Shown here: piece by piece, positions 1-7,799 of the stretch
How positions within the stretch are numbered: position 1 is the first letter of the stretch
How the letters are laid out: every line of letters starts with the position of its first letter
Assembly: GCF_024171865.1 (NCBI RefSeq)
Contig: NZ_JAMTCN010000003.1
Span: 262,238 to 326,237, forward strand
DNA: 64,000 nucleotides
Reading direction: 5' to 3'
Source: Prauserella aidingensis
GTDB lineage: Bacteria > Actinomycetota > Actinomycetes > Mycobacteriales > Pseudonocardiaceae
The notes under the pieces: generated by a model
Seen by the model: the letters and a program-made list of their open reading frames with translations, nothing else
Told to the model about the DNA's origin: nothing
Databases searched by the model: none
Translations under genes and position numbers: made by a program

Positions 1-471
1 GGTGGCGATGATGCCCTCGGCGTTCTCGGCGATCAGCTCGCGGTCCATGCGGGGTTTGCGGTAGTAGCCCTGCATGCTCGCCAGCGACGACAGCTTGAAC
101 AGGTTCCGCAGTCCGGTGGCGTTCCGGGCGAGCATCGTCATGTGGGTGTAGGCACCACCGCCGGAGACGTCGCCGCCCTCGCCGGAGTCGTCGGCGCCGC
201 GCTGACTGCTCTGCCCCCAGAAGACCGGCTTCTTGTGGAACCGGCTCTCCGGCGCGACGTAGGCCTCGATGCCGATGATCGGCTTGATGCCCGCCTGCTT
301 CGCCTGTTGGTAGAACTCGTCGGCGCCGTACATGTTGCCGTGGTCGGTCATCCCCACGGCAGGCATCTGGAGGCGCGAGGCCTCCTGGAACAGCGGAGCC
401 ATCTTCGCCGCACCATCGAGCATGGAGTACTCGGTGTGCACGTGCAGGTGGACGAAGGAATCCGTGGACAC
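1..471 (-). CDS. dnaE: DNA polymerase III alpha subunit, N-terminal part (cut by window edge)
   Basis: The first 157 codons of the replicative polymerase catalytic subunit; the rest lies beyond the left edge. The protein opens with [20 protein letters not shown], the start of the PHP domain, whose HLHVH histidines belong to a metal site. [10 protein letters not shown] and the later [12 protein letters not shown] stretch are also typical of bacterial DnaE. The GTG start at 471 is preceded by a good GGGGAGG ribosome site about 8 bases upstream. The reading frame stays open to base 1. Only the PHP domain and the beginning of the palm are present, so nothing can be said about the polymerase active site. 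The 296 bases to the next gene show no recognisable element. Confidence 0.95.
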   Translation of the reverse strand, partial: MSTDSFVHLHVHTEYSMLDGAAKMAPLFQEASRLQMPAVGMTDHGNMYGADEFYQQAKQAGIKPIIGIEAYVAPESRFHKKPVFWGQSSQRGADDSGEGGDVSGGGAYTHMTMLARNATGLRNLFKLSSLASMQGYYRKPRMDRELIAENAEGIIAT

Positions 472-767
472 CGGTGAAACCTCCCCTTCGACCGCGCGCG
501 TGCGCGGGCCCGCGAAACTCGGTGAAGTGCCCACCCTAATGGGCCGACGCCGGGCTGCTGCGACGACATCCCGGAGGGGTGCGCGAGTGCGATCACACAC
601 CACCGATCGCGGCCACCGACGTGCACCGGCGGGCCGGTCACGGTACGCGCCGAAGCGGCCGCCGAACGCACTCACTCACCCCACGAGGTCAGGGCGATGT
701 GCGCGAAATGCCCTGTTCTTCCCGTACCACCGTCACACGCGCGCGGCCGTGATGGTTCACTGCAGAC

Positions 768-1610
768 ATGACACGTGACGAGGCGCTCGAGCTGAGGTGC
801 GCAACAGGCTCCGACGTCGGCCGGCGGCGGAGCGGGAACGAGGACTCGGCCCTGGCGACCGCGCACCTGGTCGCCGTGGCCGACGGCATGGGCGGGCACG
901 CGGCCGGCGAGGTCGCCAGTGCGATCGCGGTCGACGCCGTCGCCGAACTCGACGCCCGGCTCGCCGAGAATCCCGACCTGGCCCCGCTCGAGGAGCTCGC
1001 CGCCGTGTTCACGCAGGCCTCGACCGTGCTCGACGAGCGCGTCGGCGCCGACCCCGAACTCTCCGGCATGGGCACCACGCTCACCGTCATGCTGTGGCAG
1101 GGTCGCGGCTTCGCGCTCGGGCACATCGGCGACTCGCGCGCCTACCGGCTGCGCGGACCGGAGATGACCCAGCTCAGCCGCGACCACACGCTCGTCCAGT
1201 CCCTCGTCGACGAGGGCAAGCTCGACGAGGAGACCGCCGCCGTCCACCCCGGCCGGTCGGTGCTGATCAAGGCGCTGCTCGCGGGCCAGGTGGCCGAACC
1301 GGACCTGGAGATGCACGAGGCCGAGCCCGGCGACCGGTACCTGTTGTGCTCGGACGGGCTCACCGACGTCGTGTCGATCCAGGAGATCGGCGCGGTCCTC
1401 GGGTCGACCGACGAGCCGTCCGACACCGTCGCGACGCTCATCGAACTGGCCAATGAGGCGGGCGGTCCGGACAACATCACGTGCGTCGTCATCCACGTAC
1501 TCGACTCGGCGGACGCCGGCGACGGGAACGGCGTCGCGGAGGCGGCGGCCGACGACAGCGGGGCGACCTCGGCCGGTGACAGCGAGTCGGCAGGAGCCGA
1601 CCGGTCCTGA
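768..1610 (+). CDS. PP2C-family Ser/Thr protein phosphatase (PstP/Stp-like)
   Basis: Metal-dependent phosphatase of about 280 aa that removes phosphate from Ser/Thr residues. The PP2C motifs are in order: RRRSGNED (residues 19-26), VADGMGGHAAGE (37-48), GDSRAYRLR, LCSDGLTDVV and GGPDNITCVVI. The aspartates of the two-metal centre are visible in DGMGG, SDG and PDN. There is no membrane segment, unlike the long PstP of the cell-division cluster, so this is a soluble catalytic domain with a short acidic Gly/Ala/Ser-rich tail after residue about 245. The ATG start sits in CAGACATGACA; its upstream ribosome site is weak. The gene is convergent with the peptidase gene, with 16 bp between stop codons. 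The substrate is unknown. Confidence 0.93.
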   Translation: MTRDEALELRCATGSDVGRRRSGNEDSALATAHLVAVADGMGGHAAGEVASAIAVDAVAELDARLAENPDLAPLEELAAVFTQASTVLDERVGADPELSGMGTTLTVMLWQGRGFALGHIGDSRAYRLRGPEMTQLSRDHTLVQSLVDEGKLDEETAAVHPGRSVLIKALLAGQVAEPDLEMHEAEPGDRYLLCSDGLTDVVSIQEIGAVLGSTDEPSDTVATLIELANEAGGPDNITCVVIHVLDSADAGDGNGVAEAAADDSGATSAGDSESAGADRS

Positions 1611-1626
1611 GGCGCCGCCGGCACAC

Positions 1627-2553
1627 TCACGGTGACGCGGGCGCGCCGCTCCCCGAATCCGGTGTGCCCGTTCCGCCGATGTCGGCGGCCGGGGCGCTCC
1701 ACGTGTCGCACGCGGCGACCGAGCCGCCGTTGAATCCGGTGGAGGCCCACTGCTTCTGCAGGCGAGCGCCACCGTGGCTGTCGACTCCGCTCCAGTCGGC
1801 GAAGTCCTGCACGGCGGCCTCGGCTCCGCGGTTCGCGCGCGTGGCGTCGAGGAACAGTCCGGCGAAGCAGGTGGCCTGCAGTTCGAACCGCCTGCCCACC
1901 TCGCTCTCGACCGCCGCGTCCGCGTCGGACATCGCGTTGCCCGCCTCGGCGAACACGCCGGTGAGCGCCTGGATGTGGTGGCCGTACTCGTGCGCGAGCG
2001 TGGCCAGGAACGCGGGTTCGTGCGTCTCGCCCGCGGCGGTGGCCAGCCGTGAGTACGGCAGGTGGATCGTGTGGTCGGCGTCGCAGTACAGGCCCAGCGC
2101 GCGGTCGGCGGGTGGCAGCTCGCCGCACTCGGTCGTGCGGACGTCGGCGACGTCGACGGACGCGGGCTGCGGTTCGACGCCCATGCGGTCGAGCACCGGC
2201 CGCCACGCGCGGTCGAGACAGTCGAGCACGCCGGTGTAGTAGGCGCGGGCGGATTCCCGCCCGGGCTGCAGCTCCGGCGGGTCACAGTCGACGGAGGCCA
2301 GCCGGGCCCGGCTGTCACGCAGCGCGGTCGCGGCGGAGTCCGGCGCGTTCGGGTCGGCGGCGGGCGTGATGTCGGACGCCGTGTCTCCGTCGCCCGCGAC
2401 GAGATCGCTCACGACCACCACGCCTGCGACCATGAGCATCGCCGCCACCACGGCGATCGCGACGGGAAGCCAGTTCGGTCGGCGTGCGCGAGGACGCGCG
2501 GGGGTTTCGTGGTCCGCACCGGTGGGACCGGCGCGGTCGTCGTCGGGGGACAC
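1627..2553 (-). CDS. membrane-anchored neutral zinc metallopeptidase (HExxH)
   Basis: Predicted 308-aa extracytoplasmic peptidase. A Pro/Arg-rich cytoplasmic start is followed by one membrane segment (WLPVAIAVVAAMLMVAGVVV), a disordered stretch, and then the catalytic domain. The zinc motif is LAHEYGHHIQ, and a downstream ESEVGRRFELQATCFAG helix supplies the typical glutamate ligand. Four cysteines could form disulfides outside the cell. This pattern matches the actinobacterial neutral zinc metallopeptidase family (YpfJ-like). I chose the GTG at 2553 because CGAGG lies 6 bases upstream; a TTG two codons earlier and a GTG at 2626 are alternatives. The gene follows the tetR gene in the same direction after 124 bp. 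Substrate unknown. Confidence 0.85.
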   Translation of the reverse strand: MSPDDDRAGPTGADHETPARPRARRPNWLPVAIAVVAAMLMVAGVVVVSDLVAGDGDTASDITPAADPNAPDSAATALRDSRARLASVDCDPPELQPGRESARAYYTGVLDCLDRAWRPVLDRMGVEPQPASVDVADVRTTECGELPPADRALGLYCDADHTIHLPYSRLATAAGETHEPAFLATLAHEYGHHIQALTGVFAEAGNAMSDADAAVESEVGRRFELQATCFAGLFLDATRANRGAEAAVQDFADWSGVDSHGGARLQKQWASTGFNGGSVAACDTWSAPAADIGGTGTPDSGSGAPASP

Positions 2554-2677
2554 GGACAACCTCGGGTCGGGGTGCGGCCGTCGGGGGAAACGGCCGGGGC
2601 GCCTTCGAGGGTAACCCGTCACCCACAGCTCGTCCGGCCTGACACAGCGACGGGGAGGGCTTCGCGGCGCCTGCCGG

Positions 2678-3457
2678 TCAGGCGATGTCGCCGGCCCCAC
2701 GGGCCGGCTCGCCGCGGACCCGCTGCTCGAGCCCGGAGATGATCAGCTCCAGGCCGAACTCGTACTCGGTGTCGATGCCCTCGTCGGCCCCGGGGGCGAC
2801 CGGTTGCGTCTCCAGGTAGTTGCCCGCCATCAGCACGGGAGCCAGGTGCGGGTACCGGTCCGGGGTGACGACCTGACCGAGCAGGTCCAGTCCCTCCTGG
2901 GTCACGGCCACGGTGCCCTCGTCGGCGAGGCTCAGTTCCAGTTCCACAGTGGACGTCACGTACTGGGAGACGGTCAGGATGACACCGATCTTCTCCTCGT
3001 CGTCGAGCGGCAGGTCACGCAGTGCCGCGAGGCCCAGGTCGGCCACGCGCACGCTGTTCGGCATCAGCACCGACACCTGCCCGCGCGGGATGCCCAGCAC
3101 CCACGGGTGGCCGCGGAAGGCGTCGCGCACGAGGCCGGCCCACACGCGGAGCGCCTCGCGCCAGTCGCCGGGCAGGGAGACCTTCTCCGGCACGGCGATC
3201 GCGGCGTCCTGCATCAGCCGCAGCAGTTCGTCCTTGCCGGAGACGTACCGGTAGAGGGACATCGTGGTGAAGCCGAGCGACGTCGCCACCGCCTGCATGG
3301 TGACCGCCGACAGTCCCTGGGCGTCGGCGATCTCGATGGCGGCGGCCACGATCCGCTCGTGACTCAGGCCGCGGTTCGGCCCGCGCTGGGGCACCTCCTG
3401 CATGCCCCAGGCGATGGCGACGGCGCGCGGCAGTCCGGTCTCGGTCGTCTCGGCCAT
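2678..3457 (-). CDS. TetR/AcrR-family transcriptional regulator of the adjacent ABC exporter
   Basis: Predicted 259-aa repressor. The N-terminal helix-turn-helix includes ERIVAAAIEIADAQGLSAVT and LGFTTMSLYRYVSGKDEL (roughly residues 35-80). The C-terminal part resembles the TetR_C_1 ligand domain of drug-responsive regulators. ATG at 3457 is preferred because GAGAGG lies 9 bases upstream; an ATG at 3466 directly abuts that site. The gene is divergent from the DrrA-like ATPase gene, with 76 bp between starts and several GTGTA/TACAC half-sites in the gap. This is the usual layout for a local efflux repressor that also controls itself. The inducer cannot be read from sequence. Confidence 0.9.
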   Translation of the reverse strand: MAETTETGLPRAVAIAWGMQEVPQRGPNRGLSHERIVAAAIEIADAQGLSAVTMQAVATSLGFTTMSLYRYVSGKDELLRLMQDAAIAVPEKVSLPGDWREALRVWAGLVRDAFRGHPWVLGIPRGQVSVLMPNSVRVADLGLAALRDLPLDDEEKIGVILTVSQYVTSTVELELSLADEGTVAVTQEGLDLLGQVVTPDRYPHLAPVLMAGNYLETQPVAPGADEGIDTEYEFGLELIISGLEQRVRGEPARGAGDIA

Positions 3458-3529
3458 GCCGCGCATCCTCTCATCGCCGCCGCACCTCACATTCGCTGTG
3501 TACGAGATAAACAGTGTATGCCACACTCG

Positions 3530-3544
3530 GTGTATGACATACAC
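3530..3544. promoter_or_regulatory. perfect 15-bp dyad spanning the exporter start codon (probable TetR operator)
   Basis: GTGTATG-A-CATACAC is a perfect inverted repeat. It contains the ATG (3534-3536) of the ATPase gene. Related half-sites lie just upstream: GTGTACGAGATAAAC near 3498-3512 and GTGTATGCCACAC near 3514-3526. A repressor bound here would cover both the transcription start region and the start codon. Assignment to the neighbouring TetR is inferred from position. Confidence 0.6.
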
Positions 3545-4439
3545 AGATTCGCCGTTGCTGGAGCTCGACGGCCTGTCGAAGCGCTACGGCAGCCAGCGCG
3601 TGCTGACCGACCTGGACCTGACCCTTCCGCCCGGCGTCCACGCCCTGCTCGGCCCGAACGGGGCGGGCAAGACGACGCTGGTCAACGTCCTGTCGACCCT
3701 CGTCCCGTACGACGCGGGTCGCGTGCGGGTGCTCGGACTGGACCCGCGGCGGGACCGGAAACAGCTGCAGGGCCTGGTCTCACTGACCGGGCAGTACGCC
3801 GCCGTCGACGAGAAACTCAGCGGCGCCGAGAACATGCTCATGATGGGGCGACTGTTCGGGCTCTCCCGCCACGAGGCCCAGCGGCGCGCCGACGCCCTGC
3901 TGGAGCGGTTCGCGCTGACCGCGGCCGCGGGCAAGCGGGTCGCAACCTACTCCGGCGGCATGCGCCGCAAGCTGGACATCGCGGCCGGGCTCATCAGCCG
4001 TCCTCGGCTGATCTTCCTGGACGAGCCGACGACCGGGCTGGACACCCGGAGCAGGCAGACCCTCTGGGACGAGATCAGGACGTTGGCCGATTCGGGTGCG
4101 TCGGTGTTCCTCACGACGCAGTACCTCGAGGAGGCCGACGCGCTCGCCGAACGCATCGTGGTGCTCCACGGCGGCCGCATCGTCGCCGACGGCACCGCGG
4201 CGCAGCTGAAGAGCCGGGTGGGCGGCTCGACGATCCAGCTCCACGACGACGCGGGCCACATCCTCGAGGAGATCCCGACGCAGGGGTCGGCGCTCGACGT
4301 CGCCCGCCACCTGGACGCCGTCGCGGCGGCCCGGCCGGACGTCGACGTCACGGTCCGCCGCCCCACGCTCGACGAGGTGTTCCTCGAACTCACCGGCGAG
4401 CGCACCGGTGACCGGGCACAGCAGGAGGTGCCGGCATGA
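3534..4439 (+). CDS. ABC transporter ATP-binding protein, DrrA-like drug exporter
   Basis: A 301-aa ATPase that would energise export through the next gene's membrane protein. Visible motifs are Walker A GPNGAGKTT, the signature YSGGMRRKLD, Walker B RLIFLDEPTTGLD, and TTQYLEEADAL in place of the usual H-loop histidine, as in daunorubicin-resistance type DrrA. The C-terminal roughly 90 residues are the accessory domain seen in this family. The ATG lies inside a 15-bp palindrome and has no clear ribosome site, so the message may be leaderless or have a very short leader. The stop overlaps the permease start as ATGA, which indicates translational coupling. Probably controlled by the divergent TetR. 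Confidence 0.93.
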   Translation: MTYTDSPLLELDGLSKRYGSQRVLTDLDLTLPPGVHALLGPNGAGKTTLVNVLSTLVPYDAGRVRVLGLDPRRDRKQLQGLVSLTGQYAAVDEKLSGAENMLMMGRLFGLSRHEAQRRADALLERFALTAAAGKRVATYSGGMRRKLDIAAGLISRPRLIFLDEPTTGLDTRSRQTLWDEIRTLADSGASVFLTTQYLEEADALAERIVVLHGGRIVADGTAAQLKSRVGGSTIQLHDDAGHILEEIPTQGSALDVARHLDAVAAARPDVDVTVRRPTLDEVFLELTGERTGDRAQQEVPA

Positions 4440-5263
4440 CCACGACGTCGACGTCGCACGAGGCGCAGGCGCCCGCGTCCGCGGGCAACGGTGCAGGTGC
4501 GCTGACGGGGCTGCGCGTGTTCACGGCCCGCAGTCTGAAGCACTCGTTCCGGGACGCCGAGTCGCTGTTGATGGCGATCCTGCTGCCGGTGATGCTGATG
4601 CTGATCTTCGTGTTCATCTTCGGCGAGTCCATCGCCGCGGGACAGGGCGGCGACCGCGGCGATTACCTGGCGTACGTGCTGCCGGCCGTGGCGCTGACGG
4701 CGGCCGGGTTCGGGGCGTCGTACACGGCCGTCGTCGTCTCCCACGACGTGACGACCGGGTTCATGAACCGGCTGCGGACGATGCCGTTCCCCGCGGTGAC
4801 CGTACTGCTGGGGCACACCGCGTCCTCGATGGTGCGCAACCTGCTGGCCACGGGCGTGGTGCTGGCCGTCGCGTTCGCTCTGGGTTTCCGTACCGATGCG
4901 GGTGTCGCCGAGTTCGCGGGCGCGGTCGGGCTCATCGCGCTGTGGATCCTGGTGATCACGGTGGTGTTCGCCGTGCTGGGCATGGTGGCCGGATCGGCGG
5001 AGGCGGCCAGCGGCTACGGCTTCGTGCTGCTGTTCCTGCCGTACGTCTCGTCGGGTTTCGCGCCGGTGGAGACGATGCCCGGCTGGCTGCAGGGCTTCGC
5101 GGGCCATCAGCCGATGACGCCGATCATCGACGCCTCCCGCGCACTACTCGGGGGCGCAACCCCCGGCGACGCCTGGTGGATCGGCCTGCTGTGGTGCGGC
5201 GGATTCATCGCCGTCGCCGTGTGGCTGGCCGCCGTGATCTTCCCCCGCAAGGTCGCCCGCTGA
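4436..5263 (+). CDS. ABC-2 type membrane permease, DrrB-like
   Basis: A 275-aa integral membrane protein with about six hydrophobic segments, including LLMAILLPVMLMLIFVFIFG, YVLPAVALTAAGFGAS, NLLATGVVLAVAFALGF, ALWILVITVVFAVLGMVAG and YGFVLLFLPYVSSGF. The motif around GFAPVETMPGWLQGFAGHQP is typical of DrrB/ABC2 permeases. It overlaps the ATPase gene by 4 bp, so the pair forms one two-gene transporter operon. The substrate is probably a hydrophobic drug or lipid by family analogy, but this is not shown by the sequence. The 137 bp after it have no clear terminator. Confidence 0.92.
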   Translation: MTTTSTSHEAQAPASAGNGAGALTGLRVFTARSLKHSFRDAESLLMAILLPVMLMLIFVFIFGESIAAGQGGDRGDYLAYVLPAVALTAAGFGASYTAVVVSHDVTTGFMNRLRTMPFPAVTVLLGHTASSMVRNLLATGVVLAVAFALGFRTDAGVAEFAGAVGLIALWILVITVVFAVLGMVAGSAEAASGYGFVLLFLPYVSSGFAPVETMPGWLQGFAGHQPMTPIIDASRALLGGATPGDAWWIGLLWCGGFIAVAVWLAAVIFPRKVAR

Positions 5264-5400
5264 CACCGGCGCCGTGACAGGCCAGCTCGGGTCAGCGCGC
5301 GTCCTCGGGGTTGAGCACGACGGCCTATTCGTGGATGAAGATCCGAGCTGTTCGCCGCGCATGAAGGTCAGCGTCCGCTCCGGGGCTGCACAACACGCCG

Positions 5401-5850
5401 TTACGCAAGGTGTCCGCGGCGCCGGACGGCCCAGCAGTACGCAGCCAGCAGCGCCGTCGCCACTCCGACGCCGATGTCGAACCAGGACGTCGCCGCACCG
5501 AGCATCGCCCACCGGTCGAGGAAGGCGAACGTCGTCACGAGAAGCGCCACCTGCGCGGCCGTCGCGACCAGCGCTGCGGCAAGTGCCCACCGATGGCGCA
5601 GCACGAGGAGCACCGGGGCGATCAGCCCTCCGAGGATGTTGATCGTCCAGACGATCCGCAGCACGAACGGATAGTCGGCGAAATACGTGAGGCCGTCCGG
5701 GCCGAACTGTCCCCGGATGTAGTCGGAGGACTGGACGAGAATGAGGAGGTAGTCACGAGCACCGCCGACGTACAGTGCGAACATCGCGATCGCCACGAGC
5801 CACAGGTGCCACGGACGACGAACGCCGCTCCTGTTCGCGCGTGCGTTCAC
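5401..5850 (-). CDS. small four-helix membrane protein, function unknown
   Basis: A 149-aa protein I cannot assign to a named family. It has four hydrophobic stretches: PWHLWLVAIAMFALYVGG, VLRIVWTINILGGLIAPVLL, WALAAALVATAAQVALLVTT and a last one near SWFDIGVGVATALLAAY. Charged ends are short, so nearly the whole protein lies in the membrane. I placed the start at the GTG at 5850; an ATG at 5904 would add a 17-residue Arg-rich piece of doubtful origin. It is convergent with the ABC exporter and separated by 260 bp from the tRNA-Val gene. No partner gene is apparent. Confidence 0.7.
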   Translation of the reverse strand: MNARANRSGVRRPWHLWLVAIAMFALYVGGARDYLLILVQSSDYIRGQFGPDGLTYFADYPFVLRIVWTINILGGLIAPVLLVLRHRWALAAALVATAAQVALLVTTFAFLDRWAMLGAATSWFDIGVGVATALLAAYCWAVRRRGHLA

Positions 5851-6109
5851 CGACCATGCTCGTCGCTCGGCCTCGCGCCGACCGCCGCCTACCTGACCTG
5901 CCACGGGATCATGACAGTTGCGGCACGGTCACGCTCGCCGACACCGGCCGACGGCCGAGCTCCGTGCAATGGGCAGAGGCGCGGCTGTGAACGACGGGAG
6001 CAGTGACTCCCGTTGCCACGCATGAGGCACCGTTATCGGTTCGCGGTGCGTTCGTCCCCGCACCGCGCCGTGCACGAACCCACGTTTCCGCAGGTCAACG
6101 ACAACACGG

Positions 6110-6181
6110 TGGGCGCAGCTGGGTTCGAACCAGCGACCCCCTGCTTGTAAGGCAGGTGCTCTTCCGCTGAGCTATGCGCCC
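6110..6181 (-). tRNA. tRNA-Val (anticodon UAC)
   Basis: Read on the minus strand, the sequence folds into a standard class I tRNA. The acceptor stem is GGGCGCA/TGCGCCC and the D arm starts TAGCTCAGCGG. The anticodon stem is CCTGC/GCAGG with loop CTTACAA, giving anticodon TAC. The T arm is GCTGG-TTCGAAC-CCAGC. The discriminator base is A and CCA is not encoded. It decodes GUA and probably other GUN valine codons. Confidence 0.96.
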
Positions 6182-6227
6182 GTCACGGGTGGCGACGCCG
6201 GGAGCGCCGGCCACCCGGGAAAACTCG

Positions 6228-6689
6228 TCAGCCGAGCTCCGAGACGGCCTTCTTCCAGGCCTCCTGGTCACGCGGCTCGCCGGGCTGGTTCACCTCGGCG
6301 TACTTGACGACGCCTTCCTTGTCGATCAGGAAGGTGCCGCGCAGCGCAAGACCGGCCTGGTCGTTGAACACGCCGTACTTCGTGGCGACCTCGCCGTGCG
6401 GCCAGAAGTCCGACAGCAGCGGGAACTGGTAACCCTGCTGCTCGGCCCAGGCCTTGAGCGAGAACGGCGTGTCCACCGAGACGCCGAGGATCTGCACGCC
6501 CTCGCCGTCGTAGTCGGCGAACTCGTCACGGAGCTGGCAGAGCTCACCCTGGCAGATGCCGCTGAACGCGAACGGGTAGAAGACCAGCAGTACCGGCTTG
6601 TCCCCGCGGAACGACGACAGGGTGACTTCCTGCTTGTTGTAGTCGTTCAGCGTGAAGTCCGGGGCCTGCGAACCGACCTCGACCGCCAT
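6228..6689 (-). CDS. ahpE: AhpE-like peroxiredoxin with an extra cysteine
   Basis: A 153-aa thiol peroxidase that reduces peroxides in the cytoplasm. Length and sequence follow mycobacterial AhpE: VGSQAPDFTLND, LLVFYPFAFSGICQGEL, FPLLSDFWPHGEVA and a RGTFLIDKEG strand. The peroxidatic cysteine is Cys46 in FSGICQGEL. Unlike AhpE, which has Asp five residues later, this protein has Cys51, the spacing of the resolving cysteine in PrxQ/Bcp enzymes. The mechanism may therefore be 2-Cys rather than 1-Cys. The ATG at 6689 has GAGAGGA about 7 bases upstream. The DUF3052 gene lies upstream in the same direction, the same pairing as Rv2238c-Rv2239c in M. tuberculosis. Confidence 0.92.
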   Translation of the reverse strand: MAVEVGSQAPDFTLNDYNKQEVTLSSFRGDKPVLLVFYPFAFSGICQGELCQLRDEFADYDGEGVQILGVSVDTPFSLKAWAEQQGYQFPLLSDFWPHGEVATKYGVFNDQAGLALRGTFLIDKEGVVKYAEVNQPGEPRDQEAWKKAVSELG

Positions 6690-6829
6690 AGGAGATTCCT
6701 CTCGCGCGCGTGCTCGTCCGGCCCGCCGAGACCCGGCGCGGCCGCATGTGCCCGTCCACCCTAACGCGAGCGGGCACGGCAGCGGCGGGCGCCGTGATCA
6801 ACGGCGGGTGAACTCGACGGCCGGTGCGC

Positions 6830-7255
6830 TCAGCGACGGGACGTGGACCGCGGCACGAGCCGCGTGGCCGTCCAGCCGTCGCCGACCGACAGGTTGGAGG
6901 TCTGCGACAGGCCCACCGTCGGCACCGCCTCGGCGATCTCGCTGGGCTCGACGTGACCGGCCTCCCCGGTCTTCGGGGTCAGCACCCACACGACGCCCTC
7001 GTCGTCGAGGGGCGCCCTGGCGTCGACGAGGGCGTCACCGAGGTCGCCGTCGCCGTCCCGCCACCACAGCAGAACCACGTCGATCACCTCGTCCGCGTCC
7101 TCGTCGAGCAGTTCCGCGCCGGTGTGCTCCTCGATGGCCACGCGCAGGTCGTCGTCGACGTCCTCGTCCCAGCCGATCTCCTGGACCACCATGTCCGGCT
7201 TGATGCCAAGCCTCTCGGCGACGCTGTGCTGATCAGCGTCTCCAGCGGCGACCAC
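6830..7255 (-). CDS. DUF3052 family protein
   Basis: A 141-aa soluble acidic protein of the actinobacterial DUF3052 family (Rv2239c-like). The conserved part runs from VAERLGIKPDMVVQEIGWD to the C-terminal APLDDEGVVWVLTPKTGEAG and LSQTSNLSVGDGWTATRLV. No catalytic motif is visible and the function is unknown. The GTG at 7255 has GGAGG 8 bases upstream. It precedes the ahpE-like gene by 140 bp and may be cotranscribed with it. A 10-bp-stem hairpin lies in its leader. It is divergent from aceE across a gap of about 540 bp. Confidence 0.88.
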   Translation of the reverse strand: MVAAGDADQHSVAERLGIKPDMVVQEIGWDEDVDDDLRVAIEEHTGAELLDEDADEVIDVVLLWWRDGDGDLGDALVDARAPLDDEGVVWVLTPKTGEAGHVEPSEIAEAVPTVGLSQTSNLSVGDGWTATRLVPRSTSRR

Positions 7256-7282
7256 GACTTCAATCCTCCAACGAACGACGGC

Positions 7283-7308
7283 GTGCGGACGGCGGATTCC
7301 GTCCGCAC
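7283..7308. promoter_or_regulatory. hairpin in the leader of the DUF3052 gene
   Basis: GTGCGGACGG and CCGTCCGCAC form a perfect 10-bp stem with a 6-base loop, 28 bases upstream of the GTG start. No T-run follows, so it is more likely an operator or mRNA structure than a terminator. Confidence 0.5.
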
Positions 7309-7799
7309 TGTTTGCACGGTTGGGTCAAGCGAACACTGAGCGCGGCTCCGATGCAACCGTCCACACCGGATCTGGAGCCTCGCCTGTGCCCAGCATCGCA
7401 CGTCGCGGCCACCCTGGCCGCGCCGGAGCCCGGTTCGTCGCGCGCGCACGCGCGCGCGTAAGAGAGGTATAGAGCCGACTCGCCGAACGCCCTGAACGCG
7501 GCGGGTCTAGGGTGGGGTGACCGGCCCCCGACAGGGGGCTGACCGGGGCCGATGACCGGGAAACCGCCGCGTCGGACGTTACCGCCGAGTAGCGATGACA
7601 CGGCTCGTGGACACGACGACCATGTCCCTCGAACGGCCCGCAGCCGGTCACCGCACCGGTCCGTGCCCGGCTCGCCGGACTGCGCCGAACACCGCGCGCA
7701 GCCGGCCACCGGACCCGGACGAGGCGCGGCCCGGACAACGCAGTGACAACAGTGACGACAGCTGGCAACGACAACAGCGACGACTGGCGAGGAGACCCC
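7309..7799. other. long intergenic region upstream of aceE
   Basis: About 490 bases with no supported gene. It contains a CG-alternating tract (about 7440-7460), a GCCCCC-GACA-GGGGGC hairpin at 7524-7539, and the TAGGGT hexamer near 7508 as a possible -10. The length suggests a sizeable aceE leader or control region. A TTG start with GAGGAG directly before it closes the region. Confidence 0.4.

Noticed and set aside
5274-5400. Terminator after the ABC permease gene
   Set aside because: No convincing inverted repeat was found in the 137-bp gap.
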